A stretch of DNA of 64,000 nucleotides. It comes from Candidatus Saccharibacteria bacterium (GTDB lineage Bacteria > Patescibacteriota > Saccharimonadia > Saccharimonadales > Saccharimonadaceae). The stretch lies in assembly GCA_016789455.1 (NCBI GenBank), contig JAEUQU010000002.1, positions 1,116,001 through 1,180,000 on the forward strand, given 5' to 3'. The position numbers and the translations under genes are program-made. Positions 25,057 through 34,288 of this stretch are shown here, piece by piece. Within the stretch, counting starts at the first letter, position 1. Each line of letters begins with the position of its first letter. Below the pieces are notes generated by a model. It worked only from the letters and a program-made list of their open reading frames with translations, searched no databases and was not told the origin of the DNA.

Positions 25057-26283
25057 ATGAAGCTGGGGATCGATCTACGACCATTACAGACGGGGCATAA
25101 GTATCGCGGCATCGGTGAGGTGACCAAGCAGGTGACGAACCGCGTCCTGCAGCTTGCTGCCGCTGACGAGGCGCGTGATATCGACATCCTGTTTTACGAA
25201 TACGACGACGATGACCCCAAGCAGCTGTTGGATATCCCCGAAGGTATCAGTTATGACGTAGTGAAGCTTGGTACCATGCCAGAAACCGACACGACCGCCA
25301 GCAAGAAGGAAAAACTACGCCGTCACTATGCGCTGCTGTATGGCAAGCCGGTGGAGGGTTCGGAGTACAGCGATGTTTTTCTGCAGTTCGATTACGCCCT
25401 CGGCGTCCCAACCGATACCAAGACGGTGCTGGTCAAACACGACCTGATTCCGCTGATCTTCTGGGATAAGTACTTTGAATCGGCCTGGGTGCCCTTCCGC
25501 AACAAGGCGGCGCGTACCACGCTGCGTACCCTGTTCAATAACCACAAGTTCATGCGGCAGCTGCGGCGGTCGCTGCGGGATGCGCATGTCGTCATGTCGG
25601 TGTCGCACAACACCAAGCGCGATATTGAGAAGTATTTCGGCGTGGACCCTGCCAAGTCGAAAGTAGCTCTGCTGGGCGTAGATGTGAAGCCGGCCAAGAC
25701 CAACGACATCACTGCCGTCGACAAAGCGCGCCTGCCCACCAAGCCCTATCTGCTGTTCGTGGGGGCGGGAGACGCCCGCCGCCGCGTCGACGACCTGGTA
25801 GCTGCCTATAACAATCTCAAAGCCGCCGGCCGTGATATCCAGCTGGTGCTGGTAGGTGAGAATTTCAAATCGCCCACCGATATCCCGAACGTGACGGTGC
25901 GCAACGCCGTGCTGGCCTCATCATACAAGAAAGACCTGCTGACGCTGGGCTACGTCGATGACGAGACCAAGCAATGGCTGTACAAGAACGCCTTGGCCTA
26001 CGTCTACCCTACGCGGTATGAGGGCTTTGGCATTCCCATTCTGGAGGCCATGCTGCTGGAGTGTCCGATTGTCGTGTACAAGAACTCATCGGTGCCGGAA
26101 GTGGGCGGCGAGCATGCTCTGTACGCCGAGAACTGGGAAGGACTGGTACGCCAGGTAGAAGCTTTGCTTGATGAGGCTCCCGAAACACGCCGCCAGCGCG
26201 TCCAGGCGGCCCGTAGGCACGCCGAACAGTTTACCTGGGATAAGACGGCGGCGGCTATTTATGAAGAGCTGGTAGGGGCTTAG
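25057..26283 (+). CDS. GT4-family glycosyltransferase
   Basis: 408 residues. It starts MKLGIDLRPLQTGHKYRGIGEV, a variant of the glycine-rich N-terminal loop. VLVKHDLIPLIF and VVMSVSHNTKRDIEKYFG mark the acceptor half. LLFVGAGDARRRVDDLVAAY and the signature YEGFGIPILEAMLLECPIV mark the donor-binding half. It directly abuts the preceding transferase and is a paralogue of it in layout. A cytoplasmic role in building the same polymer is likely; linkage and sugar cannot be assigned. Confidence 0.88.
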   Translation: MKLGIDLRPLQTGHKYRGIGEVTKQVTNRVLQLAAADEARDIDILFYEYDDDDPKQLLDIPEGISYDVVKLGTMPETDTTASKKEKLRRHYALLYGKPVEGSEYSDVFLQFDYALGVPTDTKTVLVKHDLIPLIFWDKYFESAWVPFRNKAARTTLRTLFNNHKFMRQLRRSLRDAHVVMSVSHNTKRDIEKYFGVDPAKSKVALLGVDVKPAKTNDITAVDKARLPTKPYLLFVGAGDARRRVDDLVAAYNNLKAAGRDIQLVLVGENFKSPTDIPNVTVRNAVLASSYKKDLLTLGYVDDETKQWLYKNALAYVYPTRYEGFGIPILEAMLLECPIVVYKNSSVPEVGGEHALYAENWEGLVRQVEALLDEAPETRRQRVQAARRHAEQFTWDKTAAAIYEELVGA

Positions 26284-26286
26284 CAT

Positions 26287-27666
26287 ATGGCGCGTGAATC
26301 GGCCAGCAACAACCAGGTGAGCCTGTATCGCCGTATACGGGCCAAGCTGGCCGGGCAGCGGCTGTATAGTCCGCACGACCTGATCGGGCCGCACCGCTTG
26401 GATATCGCTGCCAAGACGGTCTTTGCGCGGGCGTACATCGAGGGCAACACCTCGACCTGGCCAGAAGAGCTCTACCGCGAACACATCCGCGCCTGGAACG
26501 GGTTTTACGAGAAGGCACCGCTTAAGAACAGCTATGAGGATTTCCGGCGGTCGTTCGTCGAGGTCATCGAGTCGGCGCAGAACGGGAAGTTCCGCCACCA
26601 CGAAGCGCCGGTCAGCCTGGACCGCGAAGGGAAATTGGAGAACGGGGCGCACCGGGTGAGCACGGCGCTGGTGCTGGACAGGTTCGTCAACACCTTCATC
26701 AACGAGGAGATGACGGCCGGCCAGTGGAACCATGACTTCTTTTCCTACTGGGCGTTCTGGGCGCGTGAGCACCTCAACACCGGGCTGGCGGAAGAGTATG
26801 TGGATGCTATGACGGTGGAGTACATCGCACTGGCACCCAGGCAGATGTACGTGGTCATCGTCTTCCCCACCGCCGAGGATCACCGCGACGAAGCGGACGG
26901 CATCATCAGGTCGTTCGGCGACGTGCTGAATGTCAAAGAAATCCCGGCAGCCCGATTGAATGCCAAGGCGGTCATCCGCCAGCTCTACGCCGGTGAATGG
27001 TGGAATGATGACGACCATCTGGAGCACGTCGTGAACAAGGCGGAGGGCTGCTTTGCGGGCACGGCGCCGCTGCGGGTCTATATCGTCCGCTCGGATCTGG
27101 ATGAGGCAGGGCGCCGCGAAGAAAAGGTGAAACTGCGGGCGATGTGGGGCAAAGAAAACCACAGCATCCACATCAGCGACACGCCGGAAGAAGCGCACCG
27201 TCTGACGCGCATGTTCTTCCATGCCGGGTCACGGGCGGTATTGGGCGTGGAGCTGGAGCGTGAGTTCCCTGCCAAGTTCGGCCGGTTGTTCCGGGAGTTC
27301 ATGGCGGCGGCGCCCAGTGATATCCGGCAGCGTGATGATATCTGCATCGATTCCAGCAGCACCCTGGGCATCCTGGGGCTGCGTGATGTCAACGACATTG
27401 ATTATCTGCACCGCGGCGAAGCATTGGTGCGCACCGACAATCCCGACATCTCCAGCCACAATGAGCATGCTCACTGGTATGCCGACTCAATCGATGAGAT
27501 CGTCACCAATCCCCGGCTGCATTTCTACTATAATGGCATCAAGTTCGCAGCACCGGCAGTGGTGCGGGCTATGAAGGCCAACCGGGGTGAAGAAAAGGAT
27601 AAACGGGACGTAGCCCTGATAGATGGGTTCATGAACAACCATAAGGAGTTTTATGTCAAACGGTAA
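26287..27666 (+). CDS. glycan-cluster protein of unknown function, ParB-like and nucleotidyltransferase-like motifs
   Basis: 459 residues; I do not recognise the full-length family. Around residue 118 LDREGKLENGAHRVSTAL resembles the D-G-x-HR core of ParB/sulfiredoxin-like domains, which use it to bind nucleotides. Near residue 355 SSSTLGILGLRDVNDIDYL resembles the GS...D-x-D core of nucleotidyltransferase folds. In between are Trp/Asp-rich segments (YAGEWWNDDDHLEHV). It lies inside the exporter/transferase operon (3-base gap before, 14-base overlap after), so it most likely modifies or decorates the glycan. No membrane helix or signal is visible. Function is inference only. Confidence 0.45.
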   Translation: MARESASNNQVSLYRRIRAKLAGQRLYSPHDLIGPHRLDIAAKTVFARAYIEGNTSTWPEELYREHIRAWNGFYEKAPLKNSYEDFRRSFVEVIESAQNGKFRHHEAPVSLDREGKLENGAHRVSTALVLDRFVNTFINEEMTAGQWNHDFFSYWAFWAREHLNTGLAEEYVDAMTVEYIALAPRQMYVVIVFPTAEDHRDEADGIIRSFGDVLNVKEIPAARLNAKAVIRQLYAGEWWNDDDHLEHVVNKAEGCFAGTAPLRVYIVRSDLDEAGRREEKVKLRAMWGKENHSIHISDTPEEAHRLTRMFFHAGSRAVLGVELEREFPAKFGRLFREFMAAAPSDIRQRDDICIDSSSTLGILGLRDVNDIDYLHRGEALVRTDNPDISSHNEHAHWYADSIDEIVTNPRLHFYYNGIKFAAPAVVRAMKANRGEEKDKRDVALIDGFMNNHKEFYVKR

Positions 27667-28675
27667 GCATATTCCGAAAGTAGCTGTCATTACCAGGACG
27701 AAGGATCGGGGATTGTTGTTGGAGCGCGCCATCAAGAGCGTGCATCAGCAGACGATGGAGGATTTTGTTCATGTGATCATCAATGATGCGGGTGATCCTG
27801 CCATCGTGGAAGACCTGGTCAAAAAACATGAGCAGCTGATCCGCGGACGCGTCAAGATCATCCACAATACTGAGTCGCGCGGCATGGAAGCGGCTTCCAA
27901 CAAGGCGATCAAGAGTGTCGACTCGACCTTCATCGCCATCCACGATGATGACGACACCTGGCATCCGGATTTTTTGAAAGCAACCACCGAGCGGCTGGAA
28001 GATAACGGCATGCAGGGCGTGGTGGTGACGACCGACCGGGTAGTCGAGGACATCATCGACGACGTGGTGCATATCAAGCTGGTAGAGCGCTGGCTGCCGT
28101 GGGCCAAGGCTATTAATTTCTATAGCATGTGCATCGATAATTACGCCACGCCGATCACTTTTTTGTACCGCCGCGCCGTCTACGACAAGATCGGTTATTA
28201 CGACGAGAACCTGCCGGTGCTGGGCGACTGGGACTTTGCACTGCGGTTTATCCGGCTGCATGACATCGATTTCATCAACAGCGACACTGCCCTTGCCTAC
28301 TACCATCACCGTCCGAACGTGAAGGGCATCAACGGCAACAGCGTCTTTGCCGGCATCGACAAGCACGAGTATTACCTTAACCAGGTTGCTAATAAGTTCC
28401 TGCGTGAGGATCTGCAGCGTGGCAGCCTGGGCTTTGGCTACATGTTCAGCCACTTGCGCGCCCAGCGCGATAACCGGCGCGATATGGAGCGGCAACTCGA
28501 GAAGATCGAATGTCAGACACAGCAACTCAACCAACAGGTTGAAGAAGTGCGGCGCACCTTGGGTGAGCGGACGACCGGGGCGCATATCAAGAGCCTGTAC
28601 CGCATCGCCAAAAAGGTGCCGCGGCTGACACTCCACAAAGTAAAGAACACGATTAAGAAGGCAGGACGGATATAG
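27653..28675 (+). CDS. GT2-family glycosyltransferase
   Basis: 340 residues with a GT-A fold. The N-terminus has VAVITRTKDRGLLLERAIKS, followed by the nucleotide-binding IHDDDDTWHP (a DxD-type metal-binding motif near residue 100) and LPVLGDWDFALRF, where the acidic residues are the usual catalytic region. The C-terminal ~60 residues form a coiled-coil-like stretch (MERQLEKIECQTQQLNQQ), then a basic amphipathic end (VKNTIKKAGRI) that could touch the membrane. AAGGAG precedes the ATG, which overlaps the previous gene by 14 bases. Its stop touches the next gene's start. Confidence 0.87.
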   Translation: MSNGKHIPKVAVITRTKDRGLLLERAIKSVHQQTMEDFVHVIINDAGDPAIVEDLVKKHEQLIRGRVKIIHNTESRGMEAASNKAIKSVDSTFIAIHDDDDTWHPDFLKATTERLEDNGMQGVVVTTDRVVEDIIDDVVHIKLVERWLPWAKAINFYSMCIDNYATPITFLYRRAVYDKIGYYDENLPVLGDWDFALRFIRLHDIDFINSDTALAYYHHRPNVKGINGNSVFAGIDKHEYYLNQVANKFLREDLQRGSLGFGYMFSHLRAQRDNRRDMERQLEKIECQTQQLNQQVEEVRRTLGERTTGAHIKSLYRIAKKVPRLTLHKVKNTIKKAGRI

Positions 28676-30649
28676 ATGGACACGACGTACAAGGACAAGA
28701 TAGAGCAGGCAGACGTCGTATCATTTGATATCTTCGATACCGTCCTGATACGCAAGGTGGCCCGGCCGACCGACGTGTTCCGGATTGTCCAGGAGTATTT
28801 CAATGCGGTCAGTCCCCACTTCATCACGGCCGATTTTGCCAAGCTACGGGTAGACGCCGAAATAGAGGCGTACAAGACCATTAATCCCAACGCGGATATC
28901 GATGCGATTTATGGCATCATCGCCAGGCGCGGCAATTATAACGAGGCGTTCATCGAGGCGCTGAAGCGGGCGGAGCTGGACGTCGAATCCATCCTGCTGG
29001 AGCCGAACGCCGCCGGCGTGAAGCTGTATAAGCAGGCGCGGGAGGCGGGCAAGCAAGTGGTCTTCATCAGCGATATGTACCTGAAGAAAAGCTTCGTGAA
29101 GCAACTGCTGAAGAAGAACGGTTTTGATGAGTGGGATGAGCTGATCGTCTCGGCCGAGGATGGCGTCGCCAAGCACGACGGTACGGCGTACGCCCGGCTG
29201 TTCACGCTGTTTCCAGACAGTAATTACCTGCACGTCGGCGACAATGAGCACAGCGATATCCACTGGGCGCAGGCCTACGGCATCGATACCATCCACCTGG
29301 AACAGAACCTGAAGAAGATGTCATACGAGACGCAGCCGGTCAGCCAGACGGCGCAGGGTGGTATGCTGTACCGCAGCAGCCTGCAGTCGTCCTACTCGAT
29401 TGAGGATACCCAGCACAGCATGATTACTGGGATCATCGCCGGCAAGATCGCGGCGGGTGGACTGGCGACGCACGCCGAGAGCATCGGCTACTCAATATTC
29501 GGTCCATTGCTGCTGGGGTATGTGCAATGGCTGCATACACAGGCCAATACTGACGGCGTGGATGAGTTGTACTTTTTGGCGCGCGATGGCGCTATCATGC
29601 AGCGGGCCTATGACGAGTACTGGCGGGAACGTGCCTTGCCATCGCACTACCTGCTGGCTTCGCGCCGGCTCTATAACCTGCCTAAACTGACTGGTGCGTT
29701 CGCGCCCGAGGATATCACCTTCCTGACCTCGACTGATTATCCGCTGCTGGTGAGTGACTACATCGGCCGTCTGGGGCTGGAGACCAACGAACCGCGCGTG
29801 CGTACTGTGCTGCAGCAGCTTGGCCTGGAGCCTGAGACGCGCATCGATACGTCGCTGCTGCAGCAGCGCATGAAGGCGGCCTTCATGCTGCTGGCGGACG
29901 TGGTGCGCGAGCTGGCGCACAAAGAGCGGACGCTGCTGCTTGATTACTTCAGGGAGGAAGGGCTGAAGCAGGGCATGGGGCGCAATAAGGCTATCGTTGA
30001 TGTCGGTTGGAACGGCTCGATGCAGCGTTCTCTGAACACGCTGCTGAAATCGGAGTTTACCGGATACTACTTTGGCATCCACGATAACGAGGTGACGATT
30101 CCGATGGGCAATGCTATGGGTGCGTTCCTTGACCGGCGTAATGACCTGACCAAAGAACAGGCGATCCTGACCCGCGGCGCCGTCGAGGTCATGGAGTATT
30201 TCTTTACCAACCCTGCCCAGCAGAGCGTCGTCGGCCTCAAGAAACATGGCAAGGAATACGTGGCGGTGACCGCCGAGGAAGACCGCGACGAGACCATGCT
30301 GCAGAATCTGCGCGAGATACAGGCGTCTGCCGTCGATTTCATCAGTGATTTCAGGAAGTGCACGGCGCAGCTGCCGGAGGCGGCCCGTAAGATCAGTCTC
30401 GATGTGTCCATCCGCAACGCCGTTCATATGTACTACCATCCGAACGATGGGGCGGCGACAGTCATCGGGCTGGTGGCGCATTCGCACAGCATCGGGGTGC
30501 CAGCGCGTTTCATCGGTTCGCCGATCCATGACCGCGGGTACTACCTGAAGCATCGCGACGCGCTGCAGAAGGAATACGACATCGCCTACTGGAAGCCTGG
30601 CTTCATTAAGAATGCGGCGATGAAAGGGATTCCGTTCGAGTTATCGTAA
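28676..30649 (+). CDS. HAD-superfamily protein of polysaccharide clusters (COG5610-like)
   Basis: 657 residues. The HAD core is in the first ~210: motif I VVSFDIFDTVLIR (near residue 15), motif II VFISDMYLKK (near 125), a Lys in AEDGVAKHDG (motif III) and motif IV LHVGDNEHSDIHWA (near 180). The remaining ~440 residues form a helical region with a second apparent domain (LYFLARDGAIMQRAY, then IVDVGWNGSMQ near residue 445) that I cannot name but which recurs in long HAD proteins from O-antigen and capsule loci. It may act on phospho-sugars or phospho-modified glycans. Last gene of the exporter operon, followed by a strong terminator. Confidence 0.75.
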   Translation: MDTTYKDKIEQADVVSFDIFDTVLIRKVARPTDVFRIVQEYFNAVSPHFITADFAKLRVDAEIEAYKTINPNADIDAIYGIIARRGNYNEAFIEALKRAELDVESILLEPNAAGVKLYKQAREAGKQVVFISDMYLKKSFVKQLLKKNGFDEWDELIVSAEDGVAKHDGTAYARLFTLFPDSNYLHVGDNEHSDIHWAQAYGIDTIHLEQNLKKMSYETQPVSQTAQGGMLYRSSLQSSYSIEDTQHSMITGIIAGKIAAGGLATHAESIGYSIFGPLLLGYVQWLHTQANTDGVDELYFLARDGAIMQRAYDEYWRERALPSHYLLASRRLYNLPKLTGAFAPEDITFLTSTDYPLLVSDYIGRLGLETNEPRVRTVLQQLGLEPETRIDTSLLQQRMKAAFMLLADVVRELAHKERTLLLDYFREEGLKQGMGRNKAIVDVGWNGSMQRSLNTLLKSEFTGYYFGIHDNEVTIPMGNAMGAFLDRRNDLTKEQAILTRGAVEVMEYFFTNPAQQSVVGLKKHGKEYVAVTAEEDRDETMLQNLREIQASAVDFISDFRKCTAQLPEAARKISLDVSIRNAVHMYYHPNDGAATVIGLVAHSHSIGVPARFIGSPIHDRGYYLKHRDALQKEYDIAYWKPGFIKNAAMKGIPFELS

Positions 30650-30663
30650 GAGCCTCTCTGCTT

Positions 30664-30697
30664 AAAAAATAGCTCCCAGGCGTAGGAGCTATTTTTT
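30664..30697. terminator. bidirectional intrinsic terminator
   Basis: AAAAAATAGCTCC (30664-30676) and GGAGCTATTTTTT (30685-30697) form a perfect 13-base-pair stem around an 8-base loop. It has a T-run on each strand, and it sits between the convergent exporter operon and the lectin gene. Confidence 0.95.
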
Positions 30698-30718
30698 ATT
30701 GAGCGGTACGTGCGGGGA

Positions 30719-32359
30719 TTACCAGCGGCCGCTAGTACCAGTCGCCCACAGCGCTTTGCTGCCACTGTAGATGACGACGTTGCCATCATCCTGCACAAAG
30801 AGCTTAGGCGAGGTGCCGCCGCCGCTGTTGCTGGCCCAGGTGGGGCGGTTGTTGGTGTCGTACATGACCAGGTTGCCGTCAGCCTGCATATAGACGGCTG
30901 CGATTGAACGGGCATTGGTGCCCGAGCCCCAGATGGCGCCACGCTGCGAGTAAAGAACCAGGTTGCCGTCGTTCTGCATGTGTAGCGAGTATTTGCCATT
31001 GCTCGACTTAAGCCATTGGCCGGGCTTAAGGCCCTTGTTAGTATCAAGCATGTTGGCAGGCGGCGGAGGGGTGGTGGTGCCGCCGTTACCGCCGGTCTGT
31101 GGCGGGGCGGGCGGCGCAGTGATGGTGAACTTGAAGTTCGTGTTGGTATTGTTGAACCAGGCGGCGCCGTCCATGACGAGCGTCAGGTCTTCTTGGAAGT
31201 AGGCGGCGTTGTTCGGTGCTTTCATCGCAAACTCGAAAGTGGCGTTTTCGCCCGGGCGGACGGTACTTTCTTTCATGTAAGCGATGCGGTTGCCGGCAAG
31301 CCAGGAGCTGTCCCACATGGCCGAGCCGCGGTCACGCGGGTTGTGCGGGGCCAGTTTGACGGTATTGGCGGTCCAGGTGTTGGCGCCGCGGTTGACGACG
31401 ACCAGCCGCAGATACACCGTTTGTCCGGCTGCCAGGTTGGCGTGGTTGTTAGCGTCGTTGATCTGGGTGGTGCGGGCGGCGTCGGAGTAGATGCCCTGCC
31501 AGACGCGGCCATAGTGGTATGGCCAGCCCTGGGTAGAGCCGAACCAGTTGGTGAAGTACAGGTAGAAGTTGCGATTGCCATAGGCGCCACAGTTGGCGGT
31601 GCCCCAGGTGGCATCAAGTGCACCCTGGTTGGGCTGGTACGGGGTGTAGTTGTAGAGGGCCTGGGTGGCGCGGTTCTGAATAGTGACGTTAGTGCCACCG
31701 CACGACTTGTTGGGGTTGTACTGGATGTAGTTGTTGCCAACGACGTACGGCGTATACCAGCTGGGGCTGGCGTTCATGATGGCGCGGAACATGCGGGCGG
31801 CCCAGCGCAGCTGGTTGGTAAGGCCGTAGTACTGTGAGTCGCATGGGGCGGTGTCCGGACAGCCATAGCCGGTGGCGGTCTTGTACTGGATGCTGACCGG
31901 CCAGGCATCGGTGACCAGGCCCTGCTCTTTCTGTAACAGGACAATCAGCACCTGAGGGTTGATGTTGAACTCGTGGGAGGCATCGTAGATGATCTGGGCG
32001 GCAGTCTTGCCGTTCTCGCTATAATCACGCAGGCAGGTAAACGGGGCGCTGTAGCCGCGGGCTTCGGCCCACTGGCGGCGCGTACCACCGCCGTACTCTG
32101 AGGGTTGGACGCCCCAAGTGTCGCAGTTTGGCATGCGGTCGTTTAGGAATGACTGGATGGCGGCGGCGGACATGGATGTCTTGTTGGTCATGACGCCGTC
32201 GCTGATGATGTTGCCGGCGTTCCAGCCTGGAACGGCCGCATCGGCCCGATCGTTGCCCAGACCGTACATCATAAAGCCGGCCGTCGTGACGAAGGTGGCC
32301 ACGATAAAGGTGGTGAGGCGGGAGGGCCGTTTAAATTTTGTGGAGGGGAGGGAGAGCAT
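30719..32359 (-). CDS. secreted protein: lytic-transglycosylase-like, NBR1-type Ig-like and bulb-lectin domains
   Basis: 546 residues. A hydrophobic N-terminal segment ending in ADAA looks like a signal peptide. About residues 45-260 contain FNINPQVLIVLLQKEQGL, where the Glu could be the catalytic residue of a transglycosylase/lysozyme-like fold; a Cys-rich segment (GYGCPDTAPCDS, KSCGGT, ANCGAYG) suggests disulfides. Residues ~300-400 (VYLRLVVVNRGANTW, STVRPGENATFEF) resemble the NBR1-type immunoglobulin-like domain. After a Pro/Gly linker, residues ~440-546 form a bulb-type lectin with three intact QxDxNxVxY mannose-binding motifs (QNDGNLVLY, QADGNLVMY, QDDGNVVIY). It is probably displayed on or shed from the cell surface; it follows the anchored 188-aa gene by 13 bases and lacks a visible ribosome-binding site. 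Confidence 0.78.
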   Translation of the reverse strand: MLSLPSTKFKRPSRLTTFIVATFVTTAGFMMYGLGNDRADAAVPGWNAGNIISDGVMTNKTSMSAAAIQSFLNDRMPNCDTWGVQPSEYGGGTRRQWAEARGYSAPFTCLRDYSENGKTAAQIIYDASHEFNINPQVLIVLLQKEQGLVTDAWPVSIQYKTATGYGCPDTAPCDSQYYGLTNQLRWAARMFRAIMNASPSWYTPYVVGNNYIQYNPNKSCGGTNVTIQNRATQALYNYTPYQPNQGALDATWGTANCGAYGNRNFYLYFTNWFGSTQGWPYHYGRVWQGIYSDAARTTQINDANNHANLAAGQTVYLRLVVVNRGANTWTANTVKLAPHNPRDRGSAMWDSSWLAGNRIAYMKESTVRPGENATFEFAMKAPNNAAYFQEDLTLVMDGAAWFNNTNTNFKFTITAPPAPPQTGGNGGTTTPPPPANMLDTNKGLKPGQWLKSSNGKYSLHMQNDGNLVLYSQRGAIWGSGTNARSIAAVYMQADGNLVMYDTNNRPTWASNSGGGTSPKLFVQDDGNVVIYSGSKALWATGTSGRW

Positions 32360-32372
32360 GGCTGCGGCGGGG

Positions 32373-32939
32373 CTACTTGATGGTTATCTTTTGAGAGGTA
32401 GCAGTTTTCTTGTCATCGTGGCTGGCAGAGACTTCCAGGTTCCATTCGCCAGGCGCCAATTCGCTGACAGGCACGTCGAAGCCCTGGCAGGTTGAGGTGC
32501 TGGCCATGGCCTGGATGCCGGCCTCACGGCTGACGCGCTTGTCGCCCATGGTGAGGTTGAGGTAACAGGTGCCGTTCCAGACGGCATCGATCTGGGTGCG
32601 GATCTGCAGGGTACCTTCATTCTGGTTGGCGGCCGTGATGGTCAGATTGACGCCACCGGAAGTATTGCCGTTATCGCCGGCATCATTCGCCTGGGGGGTC
32701 TTGGTGTCGGGGTATGGCAGCGGCGTGGGGGTGGCCTCCGGATTGTCGACCGGAGCCGGGTTCTGGCTGTCGTCGGCGTCCTGCCCCTGGCTGTAGTCGG
32801 CGTCGGTGCCGACGATACTGCGCAGGCTGTCGTTCACCAGGAAGTAGGCCAGACTGCTGCCCACAACAAGCACCGTCGCAACCAGTCCGGCGATCAAAAG
32901 AGTCTTTCTACTAGTAGTCTTGATAGGGGTGTTTTTCAT
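32373..32939 (-). CDS. membrane-anchored extracytoplasmic protein, unknown function
   Basis: 188 residues, no recognised family. A single N-terminal membrane helix (about 13-35, TLLIAGLVATVLVVGSSLAYF) is followed by a disordered Asp/Pro/Thr-rich linker (about 45-95). The ~90-residue beta-rich domain has two Cys (GTCYLNL and TSTCQGF) likely forming a disulfide. A TATAAT lies 14 bases before the ATG on the minus strand (32954-32959), giving a leader of about 7 bases. It is the first gene of a two-gene unit with the lectin protein and may act with it at the surface. Confidence 0.55.
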   Translation of the reverse strand: MKNTPIKTTSRKTLLIAGLVATVLVVGSSLAYFLVNDSLRSIVGTDADYSQGQDADDSQNPAPVDNPEATPTPLPYPDTKTPQANDAGDNGNTSGGVNLTITAANQNEGTLQIRTQIDAVWNGTCYLNLTMGDKRVSREAGIQAMASTSTCQGFDVPVSELAPGEWNLEVSASHDDKKTATSQKITIK

Positions 32940-33007
32940 GTGTTTGCTTTTTAATTATAGCTGATATCATCTATAGCTAACCATACAGACCGACAGTGGT
33001 CAACGGA

Positions 33008-34225
33008 TTAGCCGGCAAAGTAGTTGTTGACGAAGAGGATATAGAGGTAGGCCTGTAATAATATGCCGACATAAATACAACCGTAGGTCACCGGCCGCAG
33101 CCAGCCGCGTCGTAACGAGAGGTGCAGGATGGCGATATAGATGACGATGCACGGCAGTAGGTAGCGGTTAACGGAAATGAGATTGCTGTTGAGGCTGAAC
33201 ATTACCATGGCCAGGATGCCGAAGACGGCCAGCGGAATGCCGGCTTTCCGCTTGTACCACAGCGAATAGACCGCGGCGGCGAACAGTACCATCAGCCCGA
33301 TCATCGGTAGCAGCAGGTTGACGAAGATGCCCTCGTCAAACGGCACCGGCGTCAGCAGCGCGTCACGCACCCGGCGGGCCGTCTCGCGGTAAAGCTCAAA
33401 AATGTTGGGGTTGAAGACCTGGTAGGGCCAGTCATCGGTCAACTTGTAGGCGTGCAGCATCAACAGGAAATCGCCGCGAACCAGCTGCAGGTACAGGCCA
33501 TACAGCACGAAGCCGAGTGGCGCCAGCAAGAACCACAGGAGGTTGCGGTTGAGTGTCTGGCGGATGTTCCAGCCGTAGGCACGTATGAACTCCAGGCCGC
33601 ACAAGGCCACAAACAGGATGGCGGGCAGGCGCACTGCGGTCAGGACGGCCAGCGCCAGCCCCATCGCCCACCAGCGGCGCTGCAGTGCGAACAGGTAGGC
33701 CCAGAAGCCGACGGCACAGAAGATGGCCTCTGTGTAGAAGAAATGCAGGAAAATAGCGGCGGGCGAGGTCAGGAAGATGGCTGGCAGCCACCAGCGGTGC
33801 TTGCGGCCGACGAAGTGCTCAGCGATCCTCGCCAGGGCCAGGATGATACAGGCGGTGGCTGCGGTGTTGATGATCAGGGCAGACAGCGGCTCGCCCAGCA
33901 GTCCGAACGAGAGGCCGTCGAGCAACCAGACCATCAGCGGGAAGAGGGGGTAAAAGACAGGTGAGGCGCTGGCAGGATCGGCATAGGCACCATGCACGAT
34001 TGCCTGATACCACCCGGCGTCCCAGCGGAGCGTATGGCCCAGCATGCCGTGCGGCTCGGGGCTGGCGGGCCGCTGGAAGATGTTGTTCAAGGTCGAATCA
34101 AAGATGATACCCATGACGGTCATCATCAGCTGCCAGCCGACGGCAAGCATGACGGCCTTGCCGCCGTCAGAGGCAAAAAAGCGGGATGCGAGCTGCCGGG
34201 CGGTGTTTATTTTACGGTGAGCCAT
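33008..34225 (-). CDS. PIG-V-like integral membrane mannosyltransferase
   Basis: 405 residues from the ATG at 34225; an upstream in-frame codon would extend it across the divergent promoter. It is polytopic, with about nine to ten hydrophobic segments. The first loop has LRWDAGWYQAIV with the Asp expected of GT-C glycosyltransferases, then SPVFYPLFPLMVWLL and a FLHFFYTEA segment, which match the PIG-V family seen in Actinobacteria and Patescibacteria. These enzymes use polyprenyl-phosphate sugars (mannose in PIG-V) on the outer side of the membrane. It is divergent from the mannose-1-phosphate guanylyltransferase gene, which fits mannose use. Substrate is inferred. Confidence 0.75.
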   Translation of the reverse strand: MAHRKINTARQLASRFFASDGGKAVMLAVGWQLMMTVMGIIFDSTLNNIFQRPASPEPHGMLGHTLRWDAGWYQAIVHGAYADPASASPVFYPLFPLMVWLLDGLSFGLLGEPLSALIINTAATACIILALARIAEHFVGRKHRWWLPAIFLTSPAAIFLHFFYTEAIFCAVGFWAYLFALQRRWWAMGLALAVLTAVRLPAILFVALCGLEFIRAYGWNIRQTLNRNLLWFLLAPLGFVLYGLYLQLVRGDFLLMLHAYKLTDDWPYQVFNPNIFELYRETARRVRDALLTPVPFDEGIFVNLLLPMIGLMVLFAAAVYSLWYKRKAGIPLAVFGILAMVMFSLNSNLISVNRYLLPCIVIYIAILHLSLRRGWLRPVTYGCIYVGILLQAYLYILFVNNYFAG

Positions 34226-34272
34226 AGGATATGTGGTTAATATACCCGTTTTATGCAATCGTCGCAAAGACT

Positions 34273-34281
34273 TGCTATAAT
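34273..34281 (+). promoter_or_regulatory. extended -10 promoter of the mannose-1-phosphate guanylyltransferase gene
   Basis: TTGCTATAAT ends at 34281: a perfect TATAAT (34276-34281) preceded by TGC gives an extended -10. It lies 7 bases before the ATG at 34289, so the message is probably leaderless. This also shows that an in-frame ATG at 34253, upstream of the promoter, cannot be the start. Confidence 0.75.
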
Positions 34282-34288
34282 CTTCTCT

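Noticed and set aside
34253-34288. Upstream ATG for the mannose-1-phosphate guanylyltransferase gene
   Set aside because: A perfect extended -10 (TGCTATAAT) lies between this ATG and the conserved IIVIIAGGSGTRL start, so the upstream codons are promoter sequence.
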